Positions 24,801 through 36,800 of a DNA stretch of 64,000 nucleotides are shown here, one piece after another. Below the pieces are notes generated by a model. That model was not told the DNA's origin, did no database searches, and saw only the letters and a list, made by a program, of their open reading frames with translations. Position numbers and translations under genes: made by a program. Within the stretch, counting starts at the first letter, position 1; the number at the start of each line of letters is the position of its first letter. Source of the stretch: Campylorhamphus procurvoides (taxonomy: Eukaryota; Chordata; Aves; Passeriformes; Dendrocolaptidae); the NCBI GenBank assembly GCA_013396655.1, contig WBMV01003161.1, positions 1,672,059 through 1,736,058 of the forward strand, given 5' to 3'.

Positions 24801-27800
24801 TGTGAGGAAACACCAATGTCAGCCCATGCACAGACCATCTCCAAATCCAAACCAGCCACATGCTGCTACGCTCAGTCTGAGCTGTGCACTAGTCCGGGCT
24901 GGATGAGGGCAGCAGGCAGAGAAAACTGCAAGGGAGACCCATGTGCAAACAGCCATTGATCCATGGCAGGGGCAGGAGGGATGCCAGGACCCAATGCTCA
25001 CGGTGATCTGGGAAGGAAGCCCACTGCCATCTGTCCTGGCAGCACCTCCAACTTCTCTCTCATCCACAATGTCCCCAAAGCAGGGACACCCCACACTTAA
25101 ACCTGTCGGGTTTGCAGCCTGAGCGCATCAGCGGGTACCTCCTTTCCCCTGAGACTGGACAGCCCCAACCCTGTTTACACACTGAGTTATCTCCAGAAAA
25201 CACTGCCTTTTGGGTAACAGGTAAAGCCTGTCCTGCCTGTGTGCACCCCGGAGCTGGAAGACTCTGCCTTTCCACGCTGGGATGGAGCATCCCGTGTCCC
25301 TGCATACAGAGGGCTGAGCCCTTAGTGGGGGCCTGGGTGCACCTCAGATGGGCTCTGGGTGCTGGGCCTCTCTCCTTCTCTGCAGATACAGCTCAGCAAA
25401 GTGCACAGCACTCACTGCCAAATTAAACCCAAAAAATCCTGCTGCTTTGCAGGATTTTGCAGACCTCGCTTTTCCTAAATGAAAGAGCTTCTGCAGAAAA
25501 ACCTCCAAAGGCACACACACTCACAAAACCACTCCTGTATGGATGCGTGTTCTCAAATACTTTTTTTAACCCATAAAATATTCTCTGCTTATTTCCATTT
25601 TTCAAAAAAGAAATTAAGTTGACATGTTAAAATCTGAGTTTCTATAAAAAGCAGCCTAGTGAAATACAATATCCACACAACGTGCTGCTATTTTTCTGTC
25701 CCAATTCCAAGGCCCTGTTAGTGGAGGCAGAAACAGCAAAACTGGCTGCAGAGTTGCTCAATAAGCAATACAGCAATGCAGGCTACAGAATACTTTCATT
25801 ACACTTGTTATCAGCTTGAACTGGAAGCTGTCATGAAGTGGGACTCCATAAACTTTAGCTGCCTCTTTAATAGCTTGCAAATTGCAAAATAAAAACGTAG
25901 CTAGAGGCTGCCTGGGTATCTCGGTCCTGAGTGCAGGAGGGAGCAGGTCCCCTGGTATCATTCCTGGGGTTACACAGTGGATGCAGCGCGCTCCCTGCCC
26001 GAGTCCCGCGAAGCATTTTTGAATGCTGATATCATACATCCAGGGCGAGGTTTAAGGGAGCGCTGGGAAAGGAAAGAGCTGCAGATCAAGAGAAACGAAG
26101 TGACCTGGGACGGCTAATCTGGCACGCACCGCTGGCTGGCGCGGGCAGCGGCAGCAATTGTGTGGGGCTGGGCTGCAGGGGGAGGAAAGGAAAAGAGGGA
26201 TTGAAGGCGCTGCTGGAAATCAGACAATTTGTCATTGTCCGCGCAGGGGCCGCTGGCTCACCCCTGTGCGCACCGTGAGTTTCTTTGGGCAAAGGCCCTT
26301 TGCACAGCCCGCAGGGAGGGAGGGAGGCAGCAAAGCCTCTGGCAGCGGGGGCTCAGCCCTGTGGGCTGCGGGGTCAGCCCCGCACACCTGCGCGCATCCC
26401 GGCATCCCGGCCCTTCCCACGCTCCTCGCACCCCCGGGCACAGCTGGGACCCGCGTGGGCTCACGGGGAGCACCAGCACCTCCAGCCTCTCCTCCCTGGT
26501 GACCCACAGGACTGGAGCTCCAATTAGCTATGGCTTCGTAAAGGAAGCTGGAAGGCACCTCCAGCTCAGGGGGCACCGTGGAACTCATACATGGTTATAA
26601 ATATGCAGAGACCTCCTGGCCAGCCTGCTCAGAAAAAGGCTCTCTCTGGATGGAGGATGTCATGCTCCCTCTTTCCCAAAATCTCCTTGGCTACTCATGT
26701 CTACCAGGAAATAAATGATCTTTCACTTAGGGCTGGCCCCAAAACACAAATCTCTGACGCTCAAAAGCACGGTGCGGATGATGTTAGCAAGCCTAGGCTG
26801 ACCTTAACGTAACAGAGCAATCAGTCTGCCTTCTTAGAATGATTAATGGAAAATCTCCTCTGGAAAAGAAATCAAATTAACTGTCTTCAACCAAATGTCT
26901 ACTGGAACACGAAAAGCTGTTCTGATAAAGACATTTAGGAGGGAAAAAAAAACCCCTTACAAGCATGTAAAATCCAGTGACAGATCTAGGACTTATTTTA
27001 TTAAGACTCTCCCTAAAATAAATTAAATGGAGCCTACTTAAATGAGCACTTCAGGAAAGAAGCCTTGCTGAGGGGGAGACGGGGAGGCAGGAGGCCACAT
27101 GCCAGTGCATGCTTGTGGCTGTGTGAAGTTCAAGGATGGGAGCACAACAGGATGAGAAGCACTGTCCATGCTAAGATCCTCTCCTCGCTTCTCTGTGGCT
27201 CCAAGAGGGCACATGGGAAGAAAGAGGGACTGCAGAAGAGCAGTGCACTCTATGCCTCCTCAGAATAAGGAGATTTTGTCCCCTATAAGATATACTGATA
27301 ATTGCCATCACAATTTTATTTCTTTCCCCAGCAAAGGTCCCTGCAGTGGGATCAACTCCAGGCCCAGGTCTGAGCCCTGCTGAGCCAGCCAAGGGCAGTG
27401 AAGGCTGCGTGGCCCCAGCTCCTCCCAAGATGCACAGGGAGGGAAAAGCAAGCTGCACTTCCTCGAGATCAATCTGCCTAATTGTCTTCATTTCACAACT
27501 CACTCGGGAAGGGGGGAGAGGATAAAAAAAAGAAGCAAAAAACAAGGCAGAAGAAATAGCTCCGTGGAGGCCATATCAGGATGGGAGTGGGAGAGAGTTA
27601 GTGCCCTAATGAGCAGTCTTGCTGCGTAGGAGGGAAACAGGTTGTTGTCTGTCTAAGAGAGAGCGGTGAGTGTGGCTACAAGCAGATACGAGATGGGAGC
27701 CCAGCGCGCAGCCTGATATCCGCTCTTCCCCTGATCCTGCAACCCGTCCTCCTGTGAGTAATTCTAACTCACAGTGAGTAGCTCCACTGACTCACGACCA

Positions 27801-30800
27801 GGCTTTGGAGTTCGAGGACGAGAAGGGAGGGTGAGAAGGGCTCTCTTTTGGCATTTGATTGTGCCACGCAAAGCTTATGCTCTAGCAAGAAATGCCATGA
27901 TCCTGCAAGCATGCCTTGAAGGAGCTGCCAAAATTCAAGTGGGTAACCCTGCTGAGGGCAAAAGCTTTGATTTTAAGAGTAAGCTAATGCTTCAGTGTTT
28001 GCAGAGGACTTGCTGAGTTAACTGATCTAGCTGTGTTTTGTATTGCTTCAATATACTGAGGTGTGATATCAGGCTCTAAATCCTGTAGGTACTGAAACAT
28101 AAGACAGCTGAGCTGCCTGTGGATCCTGCAGTAAACCAGTGACAAGTACTCAGGCTCCTGGAAATTTGTATAAGGATTTTGCTTAAGTCTGAGACTCACA
28201 CAGGTTAATTACTCATTATCTCTGATACTCAGACATCAGTTACCAGCAAGGGCTTTGAAAATACGAGGACAGATCTGCACCATATCCTCAGGCCCAGCAT
28301 TGCTGCTGGGCTCCTGGCCAAGGGAAGGAAATACATCAAAATCCACTAGATGCAACATCAGCCTTGAGATATCACTGGGGCTTCCTAAAAACCCAACTGA
28401 GCTGACCCTGAGGGACAGGACTTGTTGCCGGAGTCTCAGCCAGGGACTTACGCCTCCCCAAAGGTGGTGGGAAGGAGATGCTGGCTCCTCTAACTGATGA
28501 ATTCTCCTTTGCTGCTGGAAGTGGACCTGGAGTGACTGTTCCTCTGCACCAAGGACAGCACAGGAAAGAGCAAACCCTGGTCTCCCTGCTGCTCTCCCTG
28601 CTACACCTGCTGGACCCTGCTGATCCCACCCTGGCATCAAGACTAAAAGCCATCTCTGTCTCACAGAGAAGAACAAGCTCGCTTCTCATTTCAGGAGAAA
28701 ATGCTCCGTCTGGTATCCCGGCTGTGACACAGACCGAGGGAGCTGAACACTCACAGTGACAGTGAAGTGGTAAAACTGCCTTCTGCAAAAAGCACGGTGA
28801 CTGCTGCCACCTCAGCGGGTTGTATCACTGCGTGATTAAGTTCTTACCAGACTTTTTGGTAAAGGCAACCTTCCTGATCTGATAACTGCCAAGGACAAGC
28901 CAAATACTCAGGGTCAATCTATGCACACTTAATCCCCAGAAGGCAGATTAAGTGTATAATTGACCCATATAATCCATGTATCATCTCCAGTGAAATGTTT
29001 TCTATGTCCGGTTTAGGCAGACATGAGGCCCATAAGACAGCGATCAGAGACACAGAATTACCATTGCAGTGGATTTCATCAAAGTTAGAGATGGCTTTTT
29101 AATCACTGATCTCAGAGACTGCTAGATTTAAGCAGATGAACTAGCACTAAGCACATCTGTTTTAATCCTTATCTTCTACTCAGGCTGGTGTCTTCAAGAA
29201 GTACAAGGAGGAAAAAAATAAATTAATTTTTTTTTAGATCCTCGCAATCTTAGGAGCTTCTCTTGGTGTTTTGATCTCTCATATCAAAAGCATGTTTTTG
29301 TTTTTTTTCGGGAAGATATTGAATTAATCATCAGAGGCAAAAATGCCATCTGCGCTATTTAGGGACTGCATCAGGATGCTGGAATTCGCAGGATCTCGGG
29401 GAGCTCACTCAGCATTCAGTAGCTTTTTGTGTACATGCTACTCACTGTGGCTGGGGAGGAAATAGTCTCCCTATGTTTTACATTAGTGTTTACCAGTTTA
29501 TGAGGAAGAAAGGTTGGCATTCACACAATCTACTAGTCAGTCATAGATTTTCTGGATCACCTATGTTCTGACGGGCTAAAATCTATACTGTGAGTATCTA
29601 AGGCTGTGTGTAAAGATACACACACATACTCATCTACAAATAACTTCCACCAAAGGGCACAACCCTTACAAATATAACTCCCTCTGCCTCCAGGCAAAAT
29701 TACAGATGTATAAACTCTGATCCTATGAAATTCTGACTGACCTAAGCCAAAGGGGACCTGAATTCTGCAGAATTGGTCTGAAGACTCAAGATCACTCTGA
29801 AGATATTTTCCCATGTTTAAGATGCACCCACCTGCTTCTGCCTCATTGTTCCTATACACAATCCTATTCTGCACATTGACTCTGCCCCCTTTCTGGGGAA
29901 AAAGTGTTAAAAGGCGCCGCACAGAGCTTGCGATCCTTCTGCATTGTGTGCAGAGCATCACAGGGTTTAAATCCTGAAGCACAGGAGTGCAGGGAGCGGA
30001 TGCTACGATGCCATTCTGAAACTCTTCTGTTACCATTGCTCTCTAACAACGGGCCTTATTACAGTGTTTTAGCTTTAAATGTTATCAAATTAGTGAGCCA
30101 GGCCAAGTAAATAAGTCATGTTACTCTGCAGTAAACAGCACTGCCAAAAAGCTAGTTAGGTTTTGATTACCAGCAGAACTCCACGATCAATCTGTTCATT
30201 CAATGATCCCAAGAATACAGATTTTTAAAATTATGATGACTCTATTTTGGAGGAGGGGAAAACGCACCCTGACTAATTTGCAGAATTAAGAGGATTAACA
30301 CACAGACCACACAGAAATATGGCAATAACCTTCCACAAACAACGGCATTTCCCAAAGAAGAGAGCCCTGTTCTGCAGCTGTGAGCAGGGCAGGCAGTGCA
30401 GGGGAAGAGAGATGGTTTCTGAGCTAAGAAATCATGGCAGATGCCAAAAGAAGAAATATTAACGCAGCTTCTGTAGGGAGATAAGACACTCTGCAGCCTT
30501 TGCTCCTGGAAGAAAGGGGCAATAAATGGAGACACAGGGGAGGATTGCAGAGAAGTGTGGGGATCAGGAATATCCCCACAGAATGTGTCACAGGCAACCT
30601 CACCCTGTGCCCCTCTGCTCCTGCACTGCTCACGACTGCACGGAAAGGGGATGCAGCCACATCCTGTGAGTGTCTCTATGTGACCCCACTGGGCACAGAG
30701 GACCTGCCTGCCAGTGGAGGAGCCGGCCTCGAAAGTGTTAATAATCTCATTGCCTGGAGAAACTCTTCAGCTAAGAGGATTGCTCCCCTGCCACACTGGG

Positions 30801-33800
30801 GGAAGAAGGAACAAAATCAGGTCCAACTCTAACTTGGCATCATATATACCATTTTTGATTATTCCTCTTATCTGTCTACTAAAAAGGTTGTTAGTATCTA
30901 AAATGTCCTTGGAAAATATGACTAAAGGAGCTTAAAGACCCCATACCTGTGCTGCTTTGCTGGGTTAGGTGACAGGGGCAAAGGGCTTCAGGGCTGTGTC
31001 TGAGCTGTGTCTGAGCTCAGGACAACTGAGTTAAGCATTTACTCCTGTTCTCATCCAAACATAGGTAAACACAACACCAATTTAAATGGGGTCTGGGTCC
31101 TGGTGACCCCCATGTACTCATAAACCTGCTTCTACTGACCCAGCAGGAGCACCTCAGCCATGATGGGAGCTGGCCACAGGTGCAGCTGCTTCCTTCAGAT
31201 ACAACCTGCCAAACATGATACACGACCACTCACAACATAATTCCAGTTTTTGGTTGACTAAGGCTTGGCACATCCCACTCCCTCCTCATGAAGCTCGTCC
31301 CATCGCGGGCACACACGTATGTGACACACATGCGAACATGCCAATGGCATCGGGTCCCAACGCCACCCCACTGGCGTGGGGAATGGGGATGGCAACAGGA
31401 ATGGGAACATGAATGGGAACAGGAATGGCAACAGCTCCCACATGCTGCAATTCCCTCCTGCAGCCAGTATGGGTCAAAACAGGCAGAGCAATGTAAAAAC
31501 CCTACCCTTGATTATTTAATTCCACATGGACCAGGGAGACTTGAGGAGAGCAGGGAGGGAAAGAAAGGTTTTGCACTTTTTGCTTTCCACCAAGATAGCT
31601 GCTCTTTTTTTTTTTCTTCATGTCAACTGTTAATTTGTTTAAAATACAACTTGGTAAAACCAAGTATGAGTGGATCAAACTGAAATCAATATTTGTGCTA
31701 ATTACAGCCTTTTGAAAATTGGAAATAATGGCCCAAAGGGTACAAACACACCAACTGTGAATCATAGGGAAAGGATGAGGGAAAAGGCAGTGTGGGCATT
31801 GAAAAGAACAGTCCAGATGAGCTCTGGAAATTTAGCTGCTCATGGAATAAATTTCAACACAAACGAGCAATGCACTCGCAGGCCCGCTGCAGATGGAAGC
31901 GACAGTCTTTTGTTTTATGTTTTGTTTTTTCTCCCCATGCCTGCTTGATGGGTGATTTGCGTCTGGTGCTTGCGCTGCAAACTCTCCCCGGAGCGAGCAC
32001 GCCTGGGGAAGGCACTGCTGTGCTCCGTGCATGAATGAGGCATTCTCAGTGGATATGGGTCATGCTAGTAGATGTACACAGTAAGATTATTTGACTCTAA
32101 TTCATGCCACTTGATATAATGTGATAAAACATTTGACATGAGAGATAAGTTCCATTTTAATCTGGTAAGTTATGGGGGAAAGAAAGAGTGGGGATTGTAA
32201 AGGAGGAAGAGGTTTCTAAGGGACAGGTAATGCGCAGAAAGAGAGGTATTGAGTGAAGGAGGAGGCTGGTTGGGAAAAAAAGCAGCTTTCCCTGCACACT
32301 GAGGAAGCAAAAGAGCGAGTAATGCAAGAGAGGAAGGTTGTTAGAGTTCCAGAGCTGGGAGACTGAGAAATGGCACTGCTGAGAGATGGAAGGAAGGACA
32401 GTAGGGACAGAAGCTGCTTGAAACAGAAATTGAGATATAGACAAATACCCTGGAGAGACTGAAACACTAATGCTACAGGCTGGCTGTCAGCTGAAAACCT
32501 TCAAGGACAGAAAGGCTGTGAACGCAACAAGAGCAACAGAAACAGAGATACTGTTAACATGCATCCAAACCCAAAACAAATGGGCATCACAGGTCACTGT
32601 TCTCTCACAGTCAAATGAATTTATCTTGTGCAACAGAAAATTGGCTGTGATCATCTGGGTCAGTTCCTACCACACCATCTTCATTAATGGGACCATGTCT
32701 CAAATTTACCTTTGGTGTCAGACACAACATGGTCCTCCTGAAATGCCAAAGTCCATTCCTAATCAGCTCTGTTTTGATTAGCTTTTAGAATTAAAATTTA
32801 GTATGCTTAATTTGCTGTCAGATTTTGAGTCCTTGTCAATGAAACAATGCAAAATGTGCAGAAGAGATGGCCCTTAGCAAATGCATCTGCCAAAAAAGGC
32901 TCAAATTTTAACATTGAGAACAATGACTGAGATGTTCTGCTACAGAGAGATTTTCCACAAGCTTAAACATAGTAAAGAGCTCTCTTAGAAGATGCTGCTC
33001 CCTTAAAATCCACACACAGACAAAGACATAGTAGACTAGAGCAGAGATTTAAAGCAGGTAGAGAGCAGATACGAGCCTTAGTCAGAAAGAAAGGAAAGAT
33101 TTATTTATTTTTTAAAGCTATAACCAATAAATTTTCTCAAAATGTGACTTATCCTCCTGTCTTATTTTGTCACATTTTGGGTCTCTCCTGCTTGGTGTCC
33201 AAGGAGGAGAAGGCATTTACTTACATCAAATAACCTTTCTATATACATCTCCTCATTGACCTTATCACGCAGGACATCCTGAGAGTGGCGGACAAATGTC
33301 ACATAGGCATCAGCAACATCCATTCCTGGCTTCTGCATGGAGAAGAGAAGAGAGAGAGAAAAACATGAATAGCAATGCAGGGGGCAGCTCCTCTGTAGAG
33401 CCTTGTCACTGCTTTTCCTTCTCTTCCATCTCCTGCAGTCCCCTGCAGTTTGCCCTTTCCTTACCTGATGGACACCGAATCCCACTGCTTTGTGCCCTAT
33501 GCCCAGCAAAATACCAAGTGTAGCACAAGATCATGCACAGACAGTTGCTCCTTCTCTTCTCTTGCCTAGAGTGAAGCTGGTCAGAGGAACAAAACTCTTC
33601 CTCAGTGCACTGATTCTGGGAAGTTTCTTGCTACCTTTGGTGCTGTTGATCTACTGAGTCAACCTACAAGATGGGCTGGGGATTTCCTATTTTCTTGGGT
33701 CTTCTCTACAGAAGCCCTCTGGTTTCTTAAGGCAGAGAGCTAACAGCCAGAGGTGGGGGTCTTGCTGCTTCTTCTGTGGTGTGAGGATGTGTGCAGCAAG

Positions 33801-36800
33801 CAGCTGGTGCTCCAAAACCACTTTTCTTTTGTTGTTTAGAACCCTGACTTCAGCTCAAATTTAGTGCTGCTTTTAAGAATAAATTGGGTAAATGGTAAGT
33901 CAGGGAATGTATGTCTTCACGAATGTTTAAGCTGCTGCTAAAGTGCAGGACATCTCTGCTGGCACATCTCTACAGCTCTCTGCAGAATCTGACTGATTTT
34001 AAAGAGTAACCTACAAGAGCACAAAGTTTTAGGGATAACAGCATTGCTTTAAAGAAAATGGGAACTGAAGCAGGTGGATGTGAAAATACTTTAAAAAAAA
34101 TATATCCTGACTGAGTTCACAGTGCTTGATACATTGGATTCAAACTTACCTCAAAGGAAACCCATTAAAATACAGTAACACAAGTCATTACAAGAGCTGC
34201 CACAAAATCTTAAATTTCCATGGCACATTGTAAGTTTGTTAATAACTAGTGTCATTAGTTTCCATTACTGTGATTTACCTCAGATCACAGAGTATCATTT
34301 CTCTGCAAGATACAATTGTCAGCCGCTGTAAATTGAAGTTAGTTAACACATCTGTGTAATTTCCAGAGTGAAAATGAGGACAGTTTGGAAAGCAGTAGGA
34401 AGGGAGTTTTTTAATACAAAGCAAACAATTATCAAGCAAAGGGTCAGTGCTTGGCCCTTGGGAAGGCATGACATTTCTTAACACCTACTGCAACAATGAC
34501 AAGGTATTAATTTGAAAAACAATGAGGACAACACAAATGTGGCAGTAGTCAAGTGTTACACTTTCAAGCAATTTTCAGTCTGCTGATTGTACCCATTCCA
34601 AGAGGGCATTAGATGGATTGGTTCGTACCCAGACAATTGCAACAACATTTGGGGAATTAGATTTAAGTAATGGTTTTCTGTTTGATACGAGGCTTTCCCC
34701 TCTGTCCCCTAGTCAAACAGGCTTTTCTTTCTCCTTCCTCTGGAATGGCAGGGCCTCATGAACCATGGGGTGGCCTCCACACAGGACGGGGAGCTGTGCA
34801 GGGCTGGTGGCTGACTTCATTAAAACTGCTGAGGCTGTCAAGGAAGCCTCAAGGAAACCATTGTAACATGGCTTCGTGTCCAGGGGGAGGTGGGGAAACA
34901 ACCGAGAAATAACCCAAATGAATGATTTCTGCACAGAGAACTGAAGCATTTCTCTGGCTCCGAGGATGGAAGCAGGTTCCACTCATCCCACTGCAGACCT
35001 GCCAAGGGTGTCCCAGGAACAATGCTTTTGGAACAGCTTGAAAGGGTTACACAGTGTTTTACAGAGACCACTTCCCTAGAAGTTATGTAATTCTGTGCTC
35101 AAATTTGTCATGACTAAATATTTAAGATGCACTAGGAATTTCAACTGAATGATCTCCAAGTTTTTTAGGGCAAGAAATAAATTCTGAGGTTTTCTTCCCA
35201 ATGCTCTCAGTATCTTGTTTCTATTACTCCAAGACAACAGGATGCTAGTCTCTACCTTTGGGGTATTTTGAACCAAGAGACACCTCTTACTGTTCAAGAG
35301 TTTGTCTTTTCCAGGCTGTGCTCTAAATATGGTAATTTTATAGGCAAGATTTATCTTGGACTAAAGGGATGGAAACACAAATGCAGATGATGTGGTCCAA
35401 GATGTCTGATAAATTTACCACATTGTCATATGAGAACATGCAGAGCAGTCCATCCACATTAAATATACATGTATTATACATACAGGTCATCAAACTCAAC
35501 TGAGTTATTCCAGATTTCCACTGCCCAGTCTAACTGGGTGCAGGATCTGGTGTAGTATATTAAAATCTACTCTTTTTTAATTTGCAATTGCTCAGGATCT
35601 TTCTGCCTGTAAATGTTACAGTAACCTCTTATTCCAGCCAATATTCATACATTACACTTCAACTCAATTTAAATGTAAATTTCTGGCAAGTTAAGTGCTC
35701 TGTCTAAGAACATTAAGGGCTCTTTTCCTTATGAATCAAGGTCTAATTAGAGGAGACCATGTACAGTTTTCCTATACCAATTACAGAAAAATGGAAAAAG
35801 ATTTTTTCATTAACAATTTCCCAAACACATGTTGCTAGCTCACCACCATTTCCCCAAAGTAATAAAAAAGTCATTTTCTGAAAGAGTAAAATAAACCAAC
35901 AATTAGAAGAACAAAAATAAAATAGATTAGCTAATGTGTTAGATGTGTGTTGGCTCAGTTCTAACATGTCTGGACCTTTTTGTTTGGAAATTATACTGTA
36001 TTTGTACAAGTCCAAATGAAGAATTAACAGAATGCACTGCTCCCATTTTTTTAAAAAATATGATTCAAGCCAATTGCATAAATATGGTACCTTTTTGACA
36101 CCATCTGCAAATTATTGACTAAACAGCCTCATAGGTCTCCATAAGAGGGTAACTGCTCATTATTAACATCATGGAGATATTCTTTCCAGTTCAAATGTTA
36201 GAAATGTGAAGGCCCATGGCTCATTCTTGGCTGTTAATGCATAACGTGGGTTGCTACACATGCCATAAACCAAAGCACGATGCAAATTACTATGACAGAA
36301 GTTGTTTAAACTGTGCTTACGGGTACATCCACGTATTTGGAAGCAGCCTTCACCTGTAGAAGGAACAAGAAGAGAATTTACACCATTAGTACCTTTGCAG
36401 GTCTTTTTTCTTTAAACACGTCCAAGACCTTCTCCAGCCAAGACTTGGGACATCATAATACTGAATAGGTTGAAAAGAGTGATAAAACTAACTTTCCTAT
36501 CTAAAAGGGCGGTATTTTTGTTGTTGTTTTTTTTTTTGGAGAGGTAACTTTACTGCTGCTAAAGCTCTAATAGCAACAGATGATAGTGTGGGAGTTGTGC
36601 TTCTCCCTCTTCTACTTCAGTGAGCGGGGGAAGATGGGGTTCATAAGTAGGCATCGTTATTTTCTTCAGAGGCCTCACTCCCCACCTGATGCCACGTGTC
36701 TCCCAAGGCAGTGCATGTCTCTCCTGTCAGGAGCTGTATCCCAGGGACTGTGGGAACTCCCCTGGCCATGGGGGCATGATGGTATGGTGAGGATGGCTGG

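Larger units (their letters stand above)
14686..33224 (-). other. CADPS intron I-J, 18.5 kb
   Basis: The longest intron in the window. It alternates ordinary DNA with blocks that look constrained: 17270-17580 (octamer-like atttgcat), 21720-21920, 22290-22720 (TAAT and TGATTGT-type motifs), a GC-rich patch at 25980-26480, and 31850-32160. It also holds the 12-bp minisatellite and an A-rich tract. No coding exon is recognised, and the long frames here look like chance. Confidence 0.75.

Noticed and set aside
24396..24959. 187-residue plus-strand open frame
   Set aside because: It lies inside intron I-J on the opposite strand, has no recognisable domain or splice context, and has an irregular Cys/Ala/Pro-rich composition expected from GC-rich noncoding DNA.
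33464..33495. Donor CATCAG|gtaagg with acceptor ttgctgggcatag in intron H-I
   Set aside because: The enclosed 32 nt would shift the frame.
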